A DNA stretch of 64,000 bases from UBA6623 sp965238125 (GTDB lineage: Bacteria > Acidobacteriota > Terriglobia > Bryobacterales > UBA6623): assembly GCA_965238125.1 (NCBI GenBank), contig OZ250179.1, forward strand, positions 6,758,001 to 6,822,000. Direction: 5' to 3'. Positions 39,066 to 47,295 of the stretch are shown piece by piece; position 1 is the stretch's first letter, and every line of letters begins with the position of its first letter. The position numbers and the translations under genes are program-made. The notes below the pieces were generated by a model that saw only the letters and a list, made by a program, of their open reading frames with translations, searched no databases and had not been told where the DNA came from.

Positions 39066-40310
39066 CTACTTCCCCCGTCGATCCTCGAAACGCCGAGCCT
39101 TCGCTTCCCATCGCGGCAATGAACCCGCCTCGACGCTTTTCACATCCACGCGAATCCCGATCTTGTCGCGAATCCCGCGCGCGACCGCCTCGCTGACCGA
39201 GCCGCCGCCTTCCACTTCGATACCGATCTCATCCATCTCGGCAAAGGTCGAGGCGACAATCCGAAACTCCCCCGCTCCCTCGATCGATCGAACCACCTGC
39301 TCGATGGCCGAGGGATACACATTCACACCCCGCACCGTCACCATGTCGTCGACGCGCCCGAGAATGCCGCCCTCAAGCAACAGCCTGCCCTGCCTTTCAC
39401 CGGATGAGACTCTGGTCGCCCGCACCCAGTCGCCGCTGCGATAACGAATCACCGGCCAGGCGCCGCGCCCGAGATTGGTGATGACCAGCTCCCCGTCGGC
39501 GCCCTCCTCGACGGGTTCGAGGGTTTCAGGGTCAATCACCTCCGCGATAAACTCGTCTTCGTTGACGTAGAGCCCCAGGCCCTCCTCGTCGCCGACCCCG
39601 AACGCTCCGATCTCACTCGCGCCGGCGTGGTCGAACACCTTCGCTCCCCAGGCCTGCTCGATTCTTCGGCGGGTGGCCGGAATCCCCGCGCCCGGCTCCC
39701 CGGCGTGGATGGTCCTTGTAATGGTCGACGACGCCAAGTCGACGCCTTCGCGCTCGGCCACTTCGGCCAAGTGCAACGCGTAGGTGGGAGTCGAAAGCAA
39801 TACCGTCGGCCCGGTTTCCGCGATCAACTTCAGCCGACGGACCGAATCCGCTCCGCCGCCCGAGATCGTCATCGCGCCCAGCATCGAGACGCCGTGATAG
39901 GCCGACCAGAACCCGATAAAAGGCGCAAAGGAAAATGCAAAGAACGCTCGATCCCATTCGGTCACGCCGGCGCCGCGCAACACTTCCAGCCAACAACGCC
40001 CCCACCAATCCCAAGTCTGGGGCGTGTCCAGAACCCGTAGCGGCTCGCCCGTTGTCCCCGACGTTTGGTGATAACGGCTATAGCGCTCCAACGGATAAGT
40101 CAGGTTGGAACCAAACGGGGGATGAGCGGTTTGGTCGGCGACCAGCTCTTGCTTGGTCAGCAGGGGCAAGCGAAGAAAAGTGTCATCGTCGATTGCCGTC
40201 ACATCTCCGAGCCGGGCGGATTGAAACCGATTTGTCTCGCGAATCTCGTCGAACAAAGCCCGCAGACGTTCCAGTTGAACGGTGTTGTGAATCCCGTAGG
40301 CGGCGGACAT
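39066..40310 (-). CDS. Phenylacetate-CoA ligase-family AMP-binding enzyme
   Basis: 414 residues from the ATG at 40310. The adenylate-forming P-loop is YHQTSGTTGEPLRV; further motifs are DHAGASEIGAFG, GELVITNLGRGAWPVIRYRSGDW (core VIRYRSGDW) and the C-terminal GRVDDMVTVRGVNVYPSAIEQV (core GRVDDMVTVRG), all typical of PaaK-like enzymes. It would activate an aryl or other acid to a CoA thioester. The upstream ORF extension is out of character (low complexity) and was not included. No phenylacetate degradation genes are nearby. Confidence 0.85.
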   Translation of the reverse strand: MSAAYGIHNTVQLERLRALFDEIRETNRFQSARLGDVTAIDDDTFLRLPLLTKQELVADQTAHPPFGSNLTYPLERYSRYHQTSGTTGEPLRVLDTPQTWDWWGRCWLEVLRGAGVTEWDRAFFAFSFAPFIGFWSAYHGVSMLGAMTISGGGADSVRRLKLIAETGPTVLLSTPTYALHLAEVAEREGVDLASSTITRTIHAGEPGAGIPATRRRIEQAWGAKVFDHAGASEIGAFGVGDEEGLGLYVNEDEFIAEVIDPETLEPVEEGADGELVITNLGRGAWPVIRYRSGDWVRATRVSSGERQGRLLLEGGILGRVDDMVTVRGVNVYPSAIEQVVRSIEGAGEFRIVASTFAEMDEIGIEVEGGGSVSEAVARGIRDKIGIRVDVKSVEAGSLPRWEAKARRFEDRRGK

Positions 40311-40681
40311 GAAAGGCTCTCGTTCAGTCGCGCGGGATGGGCAGGCGCTGCCAGCCGCCGCAAGGCCGATCACAACACACGCAACGACACATTGTAGCCG
40401 AAGCCCGGCCGAAGGCCGGTCGCAGTCGCCGCGGGGTGCGGGCCGCGGGCCCATCCGGCGTGCTCGCTTTACTCCGCATGGCCACACGAAAATGGGAGAC
40501 TGCCACCGATTTTCTCCCAACGAACTGCCTCACTTCCAAATCAGTACAACGAAAAAATCGGCCGGCTGTCCCCATGTTTTCGCGTAGTCGGACCCAAAAT
40601 CAGCGACCACCCCAGTCCCCACCAAAACTCCTGTTAATCGAAAACGCCAGAACTCTCAACCACCCCTAAACCACCGCCGCT

Positions 40682-40768
40682 CCCCCCGCTGGCAGAACCT
40701 CTCCACCCACTCCAAAGCCGCCCCCCCAAGTGGCAGGATCTCTTCACCCACCCTAGCCGCGCCCCCCC
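40682..40768. repeat. Imperfect ~40-bp tandem repeat
   Basis: Two units, each a C-run followed by ..GTGGCAGGATCTCTTCACCC or GCTGGCAGAACCTCTCCACC and then an ..AAGCCGC / TAGCCGC end (40682-40720 and 40721-40761), with a third unit beginning CCCCCCCGTGG at 40762. Confidence 0.55.
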
Positions 40769-40887
40769 GTGGAGCCGTGAAAAAATGGGGACTGTACCGA
40801 GCGCCGAACGAATAAGTTCCATGTGACCAATGACCCCGCCCGGCGCGAAGCGGACTGTCCCCTTTTTTTCACGGCTCCACGGGGGGG
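40762..40887. repeat. Long REPIN-like palindrome (family B)
   Basis: The left arm is seven C, GTGGAGCCGTG, six A, T, GGGGAC (40762-40792); the right arm is GTCCCC, seven T, CACGGCTCCAC, seven G (40857-40887). The two arms are complementary over about 30 bases with one mismatch. The interior matches the family B copy at 6917. Confidence 0.75.
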
Positions 40888-41176
40888 CAGGTCTCCAGGC
40901 CTGCCCAACAACCCGCCCTCGCCGCCCGCCAACCCAGCGGCGTTCACGCCGCTTGAACCTCCCCCATAGGCCGGTCCCCTCCCCACTCGGCTAACGGTTC
41001 ACGGTTCACGAAATCCGTCACGTTAGTTCAAAAAAAACTTCCCCCTCTAAACCGAGCTCACGTCGAAGCAAGCGACGCGATTACGCATAACTTCGGGTCC
41101 GGGACTTGTCGGAAAGAGTGCCCGGACCCGCCATCACAGTAGCCAGGTACTCAACACCCAAGGAGAAACGAACAGA

Positions 41177-41911
41177 ATGAAACGCAAGTCACTCACCTTC
41201 CTTTTTTGCTCTATCCTTCTTCTCCCGGCCGCCGCTTGGGCGCAAGCGCGGGACGGAGACGGACCCGATCGCGTGGACCCGCGAACCCCGCGGCTTCTTC
41301 CCGTGATTCAGTTTCTGGAATTAGACGACGAGCAGGTGCAGGCACTGCTCGCCTTCCAGATCGAACGGGGGCGGCAATTCGAGCCCCTGGCTCGAGCGTT
41401 ACAAGAGAATTCCCGCGCCATGCAGGAGGCGTTGGGCTCCGATTCTCCCGACCCCACCTTGGTGGGGCAATTGACCTTGGATGCCCGCCGGATCCGCGTC
41501 GAGTTGCAGGAATTGTTCCAACGGCAACGAGAAGGGGTTCCGTCAGCCTTGAACCTGTCTCCCGATCAGGTGGAAGGACTGGAGGTCTTGGAGACCTCGC
41601 TGCGCATATTCCCGATCGCGGGAATCGCCGCCGGGCTGAATCTTATTGAGGGTCCGAGTGCTCTTGGAGCGACGTTCGGCGGAGTATTCGGCGGAGTAAT
41701 CACAGATGTTCCCGGTTTTGTCCAGCTGCCCCCGGGTTTCGTCGGGAATGGCGATGACGCGATGATGAGCCTCGACAGGGCTCGGGAGAGGGCCGAGGAA
41801 TTTCTGATGCGCTTCACGGGGCTGGAAACCGAGGTCAATCGCATCGGCGATAACGTCGATCGCGTGTCGCTGCGGGTTGGGGTAATTCCGATAAGGCGAG
41901 ATTCGGAGTAG
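41177..41911 (+). CDS. Hypothetical periplasmic protein, Spy/CpxP-like
   Basis: 244 residues with a clear signal peptide (KRKSLTFLFCSILLLPAAAWA). The mature part begins with helical segments (IQFLELDDEQVQALLAFQIERG, then RALQENSRAMQEALG, then RIRVELQELFQRQREGV) that have the style of LTxxQ/Spy-type periplasmic chaperone-like proteins, and ends in a Gly-rich then charged helix. An AAGGAG motif precedes the ATG. It stands alone. The resemblance is structural in style only. Confidence 0.65.
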   Translation: MKRKSLTFLFCSILLLPAAAWAQARDGDGPDRVDPRTPRLLPVIQFLELDDEQVQALLAFQIERGRQFEPLARALQENSRAMQEALGSDSPDPTLVGQLTLDARRIRVELQELFQRQREGVPSALNLSPDQVEGLEVLETSLRIFPIAGIAAGLNLIEGPSALGATFGGVFGGVITDVPGFVQLPPGFVGNGDDAMMSLDRARERAEEFLMRFTGLETEVNRIGDNVDRVSLRVGVIPIRRDSE

Positions 41912-41972
41912 AAGAGCAGGCCCGGCACGCCGCCGGGCCGCGAAGGTCGCAAAGATTCGGCAAGCTCCGGTA

Positions 41973-42037
41973 GGGGCGTAGGAGGAAACGGTTTGATTCC
42001 GTCGCGCCGGCGTTCGAAACGCCGGCTCCTACGCCCC
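41973..42037. terminator. Nested hairpin between convergent genes
   Basis: GGGGCGTAGGAG (41973-41984) pairs with CTCCTACGCCCC (42026-42037); inside, GCCGGCGTT-CGA-AACGCCGGC (42006-42026) forms a second perfect stem. There is no T-run. It may act as a bidirectional transcript end, but the GGGGCGTAGGA part also matches family A repeats. Confidence 0.4.
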
Positions 42038-42129
42038 GTTTGATTTCGGGGACCGCGGTCGGCTTGCACGCCGGGCACCGGGATTATGCGACGAAGTCGA
42101 CAGCCCTTGCGGCATTAGGCTGGACGGGC

Positions 42130-43650
42130 TCAACCGGCTCGGCTGGCTCGACGCCAAGACAGCGCAACCGCCGTCCCCACGATCGACAGCCACCAAAACC
42201 ACTCCCCAAAACGGCTGAACCAGGTCAAACTCGACTCGTAGCTGAAACGCCCGGTCAAAACGCCTTCCTTGAAGGAGGGTAACCAACCTTGCAGCCGGCC
42301 CGCCGGGTCGATGATCGAGGTGATTCCATCATTGGTAGCCCGCAGCAGCCAACGCCGATTTTCGATCGCCCGCATACGAGCGATCAACAAATGCTGATGT
42401 CGCGCCGCCGTGCGTCCGTACCAACTGTCGTTCGAGATGTTCACGAGCACTTCGGCGCCGGCGGCGGTAAACTCGCGCACGCCCCCGGCAAATACCGACT
42501 CGTAGCAAATAAACGTCCCGATCCGGTGGTCTCCCACCGTCGCGACGGCAAGCCCCTCGCCGGGAAGAAAATCGCCCGCCTCGACGGTGATGCGGTCGAT
42601 GAACAGAGAGAACGGCCAGGGCACGAATTCGCCGAACGGCACGAGAAAGCGCTTCGAGTAGTGCGCGATCAGGTTGCCGTCGGGGTCAAGCGTCACGGCG
42701 GAATTCAACGGCCGCGTGCCGTCCTCGCCGCGCTGAAGCTCCACCGTATTGAAGATCAAGTACGCGCCTGTCTCGCGCGCGAGTTCGGTGATGAAGAGCT
42801 CGAACTCCGGATCGTCGAAATAGTAGGCGGGAATCGTGTATTCGGGCCAGATGATGAGCGCGGCGGGATCGCTTGCGAACTCGCCCTCGACGCCCATCGA
42901 CAGCGCCGCCATGCGGGCACGGTGCTCGGCGCCGCGACGGCGGGTCCAGCGGCCCTCGACGATCTCGTCGGGATGGATATTCGGCTGGATCAAGCGTACG
43001 GTTTCCACGCCCTCTTTTCGTTCGGGAACCGCCGGCAGCACATAGAGCAGCGGCACGACGATCAGCCAAGCCAGTTCGCGCCGGGGTCGTCGCAGAATGG
43101 CCAGCGCCGCGGCGGTGTTCATCATCATCAACAGGAAGGACAGACCGTAGACCCCCGTGTACGGCGCCGCTCGCGCCATGACCGACATACCCGCTGCGGC
43201 GTTGCCCAAATGCAGCCAAGTAAAGATGAACTGGTGCGTCCCCTCGACCACGACCCAGGCCGCCGAGACTGCCGGAATCGCCCACGAACGCTTGAGCAGC
43301 GGCGCGGCCAATAGGGCGAACAGACCCGTGTGCATCCCCTTGGCGACGAAAAAGCCGATGAAGATCGCCGCCGCGGCCGGGGCCGACAGGTGCGCGTAAC
43401 GGTGCATCACGTCGTAGACCCAGTAGCAGGTTCCGCCCCAGAAAACACATCCCGCCAGGATCCCGAGCAGCCACTGTTCCGCGCGACCGCGCGCCTGCGT
43501 CAGCGCGACCAGCAACGGAACCGCCGCTACCGCGGATAAGAGCGAATAGTTGAAAGCGGGGAAGCTGAGGACCAACAATAACCCGCTGAGCAGGGCCAAG
43601 GCCCACAGCGTCAGGCGGCGAAGATTTTCGGCGGCCGGCAAGGGAAACAC
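42130..43650 (-). CDS. lnt: Apolipoprotein N-acyltransferase
   Basis: 506 residues: six to eight N-terminal membrane helices and a periplasmic nitrilase domain. It adds the third acyl chain to lipoproteins. The catalytic triad is seen as Glu in IIWPEYTIP, Lys in YSKRFLVPFGEFVP and Cys in GTFICYESVF. The start is a GTG at 43650, 16 bases after larB, with a GGGAG motif. It ends a leftward operon that also encodes a lipoprotein. Confidence 0.94.
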   Translation of the reverse strand: MFPLPAAENLRRLTLWALALLSGLLLVLSFPAFNYSLLSAVAAVPLLVALTQARGRAEQWLLGILAGCVFWGGTCYWVYDVMHRYAHLSAPAAAAIFIGFFVAKGMHTGLFALLAAPLLKRSWAIPAVSAAWVVVEGTHQFIFTWLHLGNAAAGMSVMARAAPYTGVYGLSFLLMMMNTAAALAILRRPRRELAWLIVVPLLYVLPAVPERKEGVETVRLIQPNIHPDEIVEGRWTRRRGAEHRARMAALSMGVEGEFASDPAALIIWPEYTIPAYYFDDPEFELFITELARETGAYLIFNTVELQRGEDGTRPLNSAVTLDPDGNLIAHYSKRFLVPFGEFVPWPFSLFIDRITVEAGDFLPGEGLAVATVGDHRIGTFICYESVFAGGVREFTAAGAEVLVNISNDSWYGRTAARHQHLLIARMRAIENRRWLLRATNDGITSIIDPAGRLQGWLPSFKEGVLTGRFSYESSLTWFSRFGEWFWWLSIVGTAVALSWRRASRAG

Positions 43651-43666
43651 GGCTTGGCTTCGCTCC

Positions 43667-44413
43667 CTACACTCGATTGATCAGCGTTGCCACGTAGGCG
43701 GCGCCGAAGCCGTTGTCGATATTGACCACGCTGACGTTGCTCGAGCAGCTGTTAAGCATGCCGAGCAGAGCCGCCAACCCGTTGAAGCTCGCGCCGTAGC
43801 CGACACTGGTCGGGACGGCGATTACCGGCACGGCCACCAACCCCCCTACGGCGCTCGGCAAAGCGCCTTCCATGCCCGCGCAACAGATAATGACGCGCGC
43901 ATTCTTGAAGCGGTCGATATTCGACAGCAGGCGATGGATGCCCGCGACGCCGACATCATAAATCGTCTCGACCTCGTTGCCCATCACTTCGGCGGTAACT
44001 CGGGCTTCCTCGGCCACGAAAAGGTCGGCCGTCCCCGCGCAAATGATTGCGATTTTGGCCTTGCCGCGAATTTGGCGATCGCCCCAAACGCGAACCGCGC
44101 CCGAGCGAGGGAAGAACTCCGCCCTCTCATCGAGTTCTTGGATTGCCGCGGCCGTTTCTTCGGAAGCCCGTGTAACGAGTAGATTGTCGGAACGCTCAAG
44201 CAGCTTTCCGGAAATCTCGACGGTCTCTTCCGTCGTCTTGCCGCGCGCGAGAACGACTTCCGGCATGCCGTGGCGCAGGGCTCGGTGGTGGTCGACCTTG
44301 GCGAAGCCTAAGTCCTCGAAAGGAAGATGCTGGAGGTCTTCGAGCGCTTGGTCGGGCGAGCGCTCGCCGTCCCGCACGGCTTCGAACAGTTCACGCAGTT
44401 GGTGTTCGGTCAT
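43667..44413 (-). CDS. larB: Nickel-pincer cofactor biosynthesis protein
   Basis: 248 residues. The C-terminal half is AIR-carboxylase-like: IICAGTADLFVAEEA, IYDVGVAGIHRLL, VIICCAGMEGALPSAVGGL and VGYGASFNGLAALLGML. LarB carboxylates and hydrolyses nicotinic acid adenine dinucleotide in making the nickel-pincer cofactor of LarA-type racemases. No larC, larE or larA is in the window. It lies in tight spacing (15 bases) after the DUF192 gene and 16 bases before lnt. Confidence 0.92.
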   Translation of the reverse strand: MTEHQLRELFEAVRDGERSPDQALEDLQHLPFEDLGFAKVDHHRALRHGMPEVVLARGKTTEETVEISGKLLERSDNLLVTRASEETAAAIQELDERAEFFPRSGAVRVWGDRQIRGKAKIAIICAGTADLFVAEEARVTAEVMGNEVETIYDVGVAGIHRLLSNIDRFKNARVIICCAGMEGALPSAVGGLVAVPVIAVPTSVGYGASFNGLAALLGMLNSCSSNVSVVNIDNGFGAAYVATLINRV

Positions 44414-44428
44414 GTACTCGGAGGATAG

Positions 44429-45007
44429 CTAAAAGGTCAGCCGGTCGCCAACCTTGAGACTGCGGGCGACCGCTTGCCCGGCGGCCAGCTCCAGCACGTA
44501 TTGCGCCGAAAAGCCTCCGCCGTAGTTGGGACACTCGGCTTGGTTCGGCGACGGACACGGTGGCGTGTGGGCGGAGATGAAGACGATGCGGCGATCGGAA
44601 TTCAGCCAAATGATGTCGAGCGGAATTAGCGTGTTGTACATCCAAAAGGCTTGCGGAGATTCGTCGGGGAACATGAAGATCATGCCGCGGTCGGCGGCGA
44701 GCTCGTTTCGGAACATCAGCCCGCGCGCACGCTGTTGCGGCGTCATGGCCGGCTCGGCATCGATGACGGCGCCGTCGGGCAGGCGAACCGGAATCGTCAG
44801 CGCGCCGGAGTCAGAAGCGGATCGCGTGCCCGAGCAGCCCGCTACAAGCAAGAGAAGCGCTATGCCCGGAAAGATCGCGAACCCCTTGAGCCGCGAAGCG
44901 GCGGCGGGAATATAGCCCAGGGTGGAGCCAAAGGCGGAACCCTGGGTAGTCTCCCTCCCGCGGGAGCCCTGAAAGGGCGAGAGGAACGCCCCGACACCCA
45001 TTTTCAT
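44429..45007 (-). CDS. DUF192 lipoprotein with repeat-derived N-terminus
   Basis: The C-terminal ~115 residues form a DUF192 domain (MTPQQRARGLMFRNEL, MIFMFPDESPQAFWMYNT and DRRIVFI). Before it is a lipobox, LLLLVAGCSG. Just upstream of KGFAIFPGIALLLLVAGC the frame enters a family A repeat (44884-45049) and no ATG, GTG or TTG remains close by; the nearest starts are ATG codons at 45007 and 45001 inside the repeat tail. So either translation begins in the repeat, giving a long odd N-region, or the original start was lost. DUF192 function is unknown. Confidence 0.7.
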   Translation of the reverse strand: MKMGVGAFLSPFQGSRGRETTQGSAFGSTLGYIPAAASRLKGFAIFPGIALLLLVAGCSGTRSASDSGALTIPVRLPDGAVIDAEPAMTPQQRARGLMFRNELAADRGMIFMFPDESPQAFWMYNTLIPLDIIWLNSDRRIVFISAHTPPCPSPNQAECPNYGGGFSAQYVLELAAGQAVARSLKVGDRLTF

Positions 45008-45049
45008 GGCGGTATTGTGAATCCGTGAATTCATGAAAACGGGCTGTGC
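44884..45049 (+). repeat. Family A repeat with tail
   Basis: All modules are present: GCCGC-GAA-GCGGC, CCCAGGG...CCCTGGG, GCGGGAGCCCTGAAAGGGCG, and the tail TTTTCATGGCGGTATTGTGA with GAATTCATGAAAACGG. It overlaps the 5' end of the DUF192 lipoprotein gene on the other strand. Confidence 0.75.
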
Positions 45050-45080
45050 CTGGGTGCGCCCGATTTCTCGCGGGCCGTGA

Positions 45081-45971
45081 TTATCGCGGCGGCTCGACGA
45101 CCACATCGTCGTAAGCGTGCCTCTGCGTCACGGCGGCGCCGTATTCAAAAACGTTCAGGGCCTGCTCGTAGAGATCACGGGGGATGGCGATGTCTCCCGC
45201 CCAAGTCCCGCTTTGCTGATAACGGCCGATGGTTGCCGCCAAAACGTTGCGGTCGATATCGGGGAAGAAAGACGCCTCGATCGCGGCCACCTCTTCGGGC
45301 GGGGCTTCGGCCACCCACTCCCGCGTCTCGCGGTAGACCTTGGTGAAAGCGCGCGCGGCGTCGCTCGCCAAGAACTCCCGCGTCGCCAACAAACTACTGA
45401 AAGCGACTTCGGGCATCGCTTCGCCGACCGACGCGACAACGTGGCCCAGTCCTTCCTTCTCGAGCTGTTGTGGCGCCGGCCCTTGTTGATGAACGTATTG
45501 GCCCAACCCGGAACGAAACGCCGCGTCGATTTCCTCGACATCGCCGGCGTCCACGGCTTCGATTTTGCTCCAATCGACGCCCTGGGAATGGCTGGCGTAG
45601 CGCAGCATTAACAACGGCTGGCGTCCGTGGTCAGCGAGCAGGGTCGCCCCTTCGAGCTTCTTCCAATCAAATTCGTCGTCGGGCTCGCGCCCGGCGAGAA
45701 AGAAACCGTCGCGGCGGTTGATTTGGGCGAAATGGACGGGCAGGTCGGTCGCGCGTTGTTCCATCGGACCCCAATTGGAACCGACGGCCGACTGCATGAC
45801 GTCGATCTCGCCCTCGTTAAGCAGGGAATGGGAGCGTTGCCCGGGCTGCAAGACGTCGTAGGTGGTTTCGAAACCGAGCTTTGACAACTCGTCGCCGGCG
45901 ACGGTCGAGATAAGCGGGCTATAGAAGGCCGAGTGGCGGGAAACCATCACTCGGATCACACCGTCTGCCAT
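45081..45971 (-). CDS. NMT1/SsuA-type substrate-binding protein
   Basis: 297 residues from the ATG at 45971. It looks like the periplasmic binding proteins of nitrate/sulfonate/taurine or thiamine-precursor ABC transporters: YDVLQPGQRSHSLLNEGEIDVMQSAVGSNW (core LLNEGEIDVMQSAVG) is the region that closes over the ligand. No signal peptide is evident at this start and no permease or ATPase genes are adjacent, which is unusual for this family. An ORF extension to 46043 does not supply a convincing leader. It heads the DUF192-larB-lnt operon. Confidence 0.75.
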   Translation of the reverse strand: MADGVIRVMVSRHSAFYSPLISTVAGDELSKLGFETTYDVLQPGQRSHSLLNEGEIDVMQSAVGSNWGPMEQRATDLPVHFAQINRRDGFFLAGREPDDEFDWKKLEGATLLADHGRQPLLMLRYASHSQGVDWSKIEAVDAGDVEEIDAAFRSGLGQYVHQQGPAPQQLEKEGLGHVVASVGEAMPEVAFSSLLATREFLASDAARAFTKVYRETREWVAEAPPEEVAAIEASFFPDIDRNVLAATIGRYQQSGTWAGDIAIPRDLYEQALNVFEYGAAVTQRHAYDDVVVEPPR

Positions 45972-46305
45972 GGCGACGCCGGCCGCGCCCGCGAAGACGC
46001 CGCCAAAGTCCGAGACGGCCGCCGCGGCGCGGCGCAGCACCAAGGATAGTGTTTCGGCTTGGAAGTGTCAATGTGGTGTCGAGCCGTCGTATTGAACCGA
46101 CCAAGGTCAAGAGTCGCAAGAGTCGCCGTCTCGGCTTCACCACCAGCTCAAAGCGCTATAATCCCCGGCCTACATCGAAGGCCCAAGCCTCGACAAGAAA
46201 ATCGCGGGCGGCCCGCTGCTCGGCGAAGCCTCAACACGACTGCAAAGGCTGCCGGGAGCCGTACGACCCCGGCAGCCTTCGACAATCTGTCAGCCTGTAT
46301 TGAGT

Positions 46306-46665
46306 TCACTCATCGCGACGCAGGACACCTAGAGTTGCCGCCATTCGCCGGACCAGTTCTTTGGTGAGAGCCAAGTCGTCCGCCAGCGCATCTACCTTTT
46401 CGTCATGGCGCTCATCGACGGGGTCGATTCTCTTGAACGTAGTGAGGTCTACGACGGGCCCAGTTGTGGTTATGCCCCAACCCTCGCGCCCTCCGTTGAC
46501 GAGCACAAACGCGGTGGAACCGAGCTCGGTCACCCCGTCCGGGGCAAGAAGTTTCGATGTCCCTGTACAGTCCGGGTTGACCGTATACTCACCCCTAAGT
46601 CCAGACTGACTGAGGTCGAAAACCCCTGTTTCAAACCCGCCTGGAGATTCAGAGTCTAGAGCCAC
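46306..46665 (-). pseudogene. Probable 5'-truncated secreted protein remnant
   Basis: 119 residues from a GTG at 46665. The segment GEYTVNPDCTGTSKLLAPDG followed by FVLVNGGREGWGITTT resembles Acidobacteriota exported proteins of about 150-200 residues that begin with a signal peptide and a CxxxxxxG... domain; both are missing here. The start lies at the hairpin GAGCCAC-ATCG-GTGGCTC (46660-46677), so the 5' end was probably replaced. It may not be expressed. Confidence 0.45.
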
Positions 46666-46787
46666 ATCGGTGGCTCAAGTGGAGCCACTGGAGGCCGACC
46701 TCATGCTGGTCGAAAATTTCCGGTGAGGGCGGCGACGTTTTTTCAATGGGTAACGGAGGGTCCGTGAGAAATACCCGAGGGCTCGGG

Positions 46788-47125
46788 AGCCGCGAAGCGG
46801 CGGCGGGAATATAGCCTAGGGTGGAGCCGGAACGGCGGAACCTTAGGTAACGGCCCCGGCCCGCGCGAGCCCTGAAAGGGCGGCGGGAACGGACCCCCTG
46901 AAAATAAATAGCCAACCAGGAGGCGCACCACAAACGAATGGCGTTTAAGGACGAATTTCTCTCTTTGTTGAAGCGAAACGAAGTTGAATATGAGGAGCGT
47001 TTTTTTTGTGGCGTTAAGCGGTTCCTGTCGCCCCTTCAGGGCTCGCGCGGGCCGGGGCCGTTACCTAAGGTTCCGCCGTTCCGGCTCCACCCTAGGCTAT
47101 AAGCCGGCCACCGCTTCGCGGCTGT
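46788..47125. repeat. Family A inverted pair with a 66-bp perfect inverted repeat
   Basis: A forward family A copy (46788-46890) and an inverted copy (47018-47125) face each other. Positions 46811-46876 and 47035-47100 are perfect inverse complements over 66 bases. Between them is the relic of an IS200/Y1-type transposase gene. Confidence 0.85.
46908..47102 (+). pseudogene. C-terminal relic of an IS200/Y1-type (RAYT-like) transposase
   Basis: Reading 46908 onward gives IANQEAHHKRMAFKDEFLSL then LKRNEVEYEERFF, which I recognise as the usual C-terminal end of IS200/IS605-style Y1 transposases in Acidobacteriota (NQ..HH......EEF..LL...GIEYDERYLW). The end is altered at a T8 run (47000-47007), and the frame then runs into the inverted repeat to a TAA at 47102. 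The catalytic HUH and Tyr parts are absent, so it is a dead fragment. An ATG at 46938 could start a 54-residue chimeric ORF. Confidence 0.65.
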
Positions 47126-47295
47126 AGGCGTTTGCGATTTCGGCGGTCGCAAGGTAAACCCCATGCGCCGGCAAACGGCTTGGGAAAACTCTCGTTTCCA
47201 TGAACGCGCGGCATTCCGAACACCGCCGTGAAAATTTGTCTTGCGGCTCGTCGTTAACCCCCGCGCCTGCTACAATCCTCGGTCAAGCGGACAAC

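Larger units (their letters stand above)
40311..41176. other. Gene-free stretch rich in repeats
   Basis: Holds a family B variant (about 40487-40600), an imperfect tandem repeat (40682-40765), the long palindromic element 40762-40887 and a GGCAGGTCTCCAGGCCTGCC copy near 40887. A stretch around 40970-41010 resembles 2785-2820. No gene is credible. Confidence 0.6.

Noticed and set aside
40311..40520. N-terminal extension of the PaaK-like protein
   Set aside because: The added 70 residues are low-complexity, overlap a repeat zone and are absent from the family pattern, which begins at the ATG 40310.
46938..47102. A real 54-residue gene between the family A arms
   Set aside because: Its first third is a transposase C-terminal relic and the remainder is inverted-repeat sequence, so a chimeric relic is the better reading.
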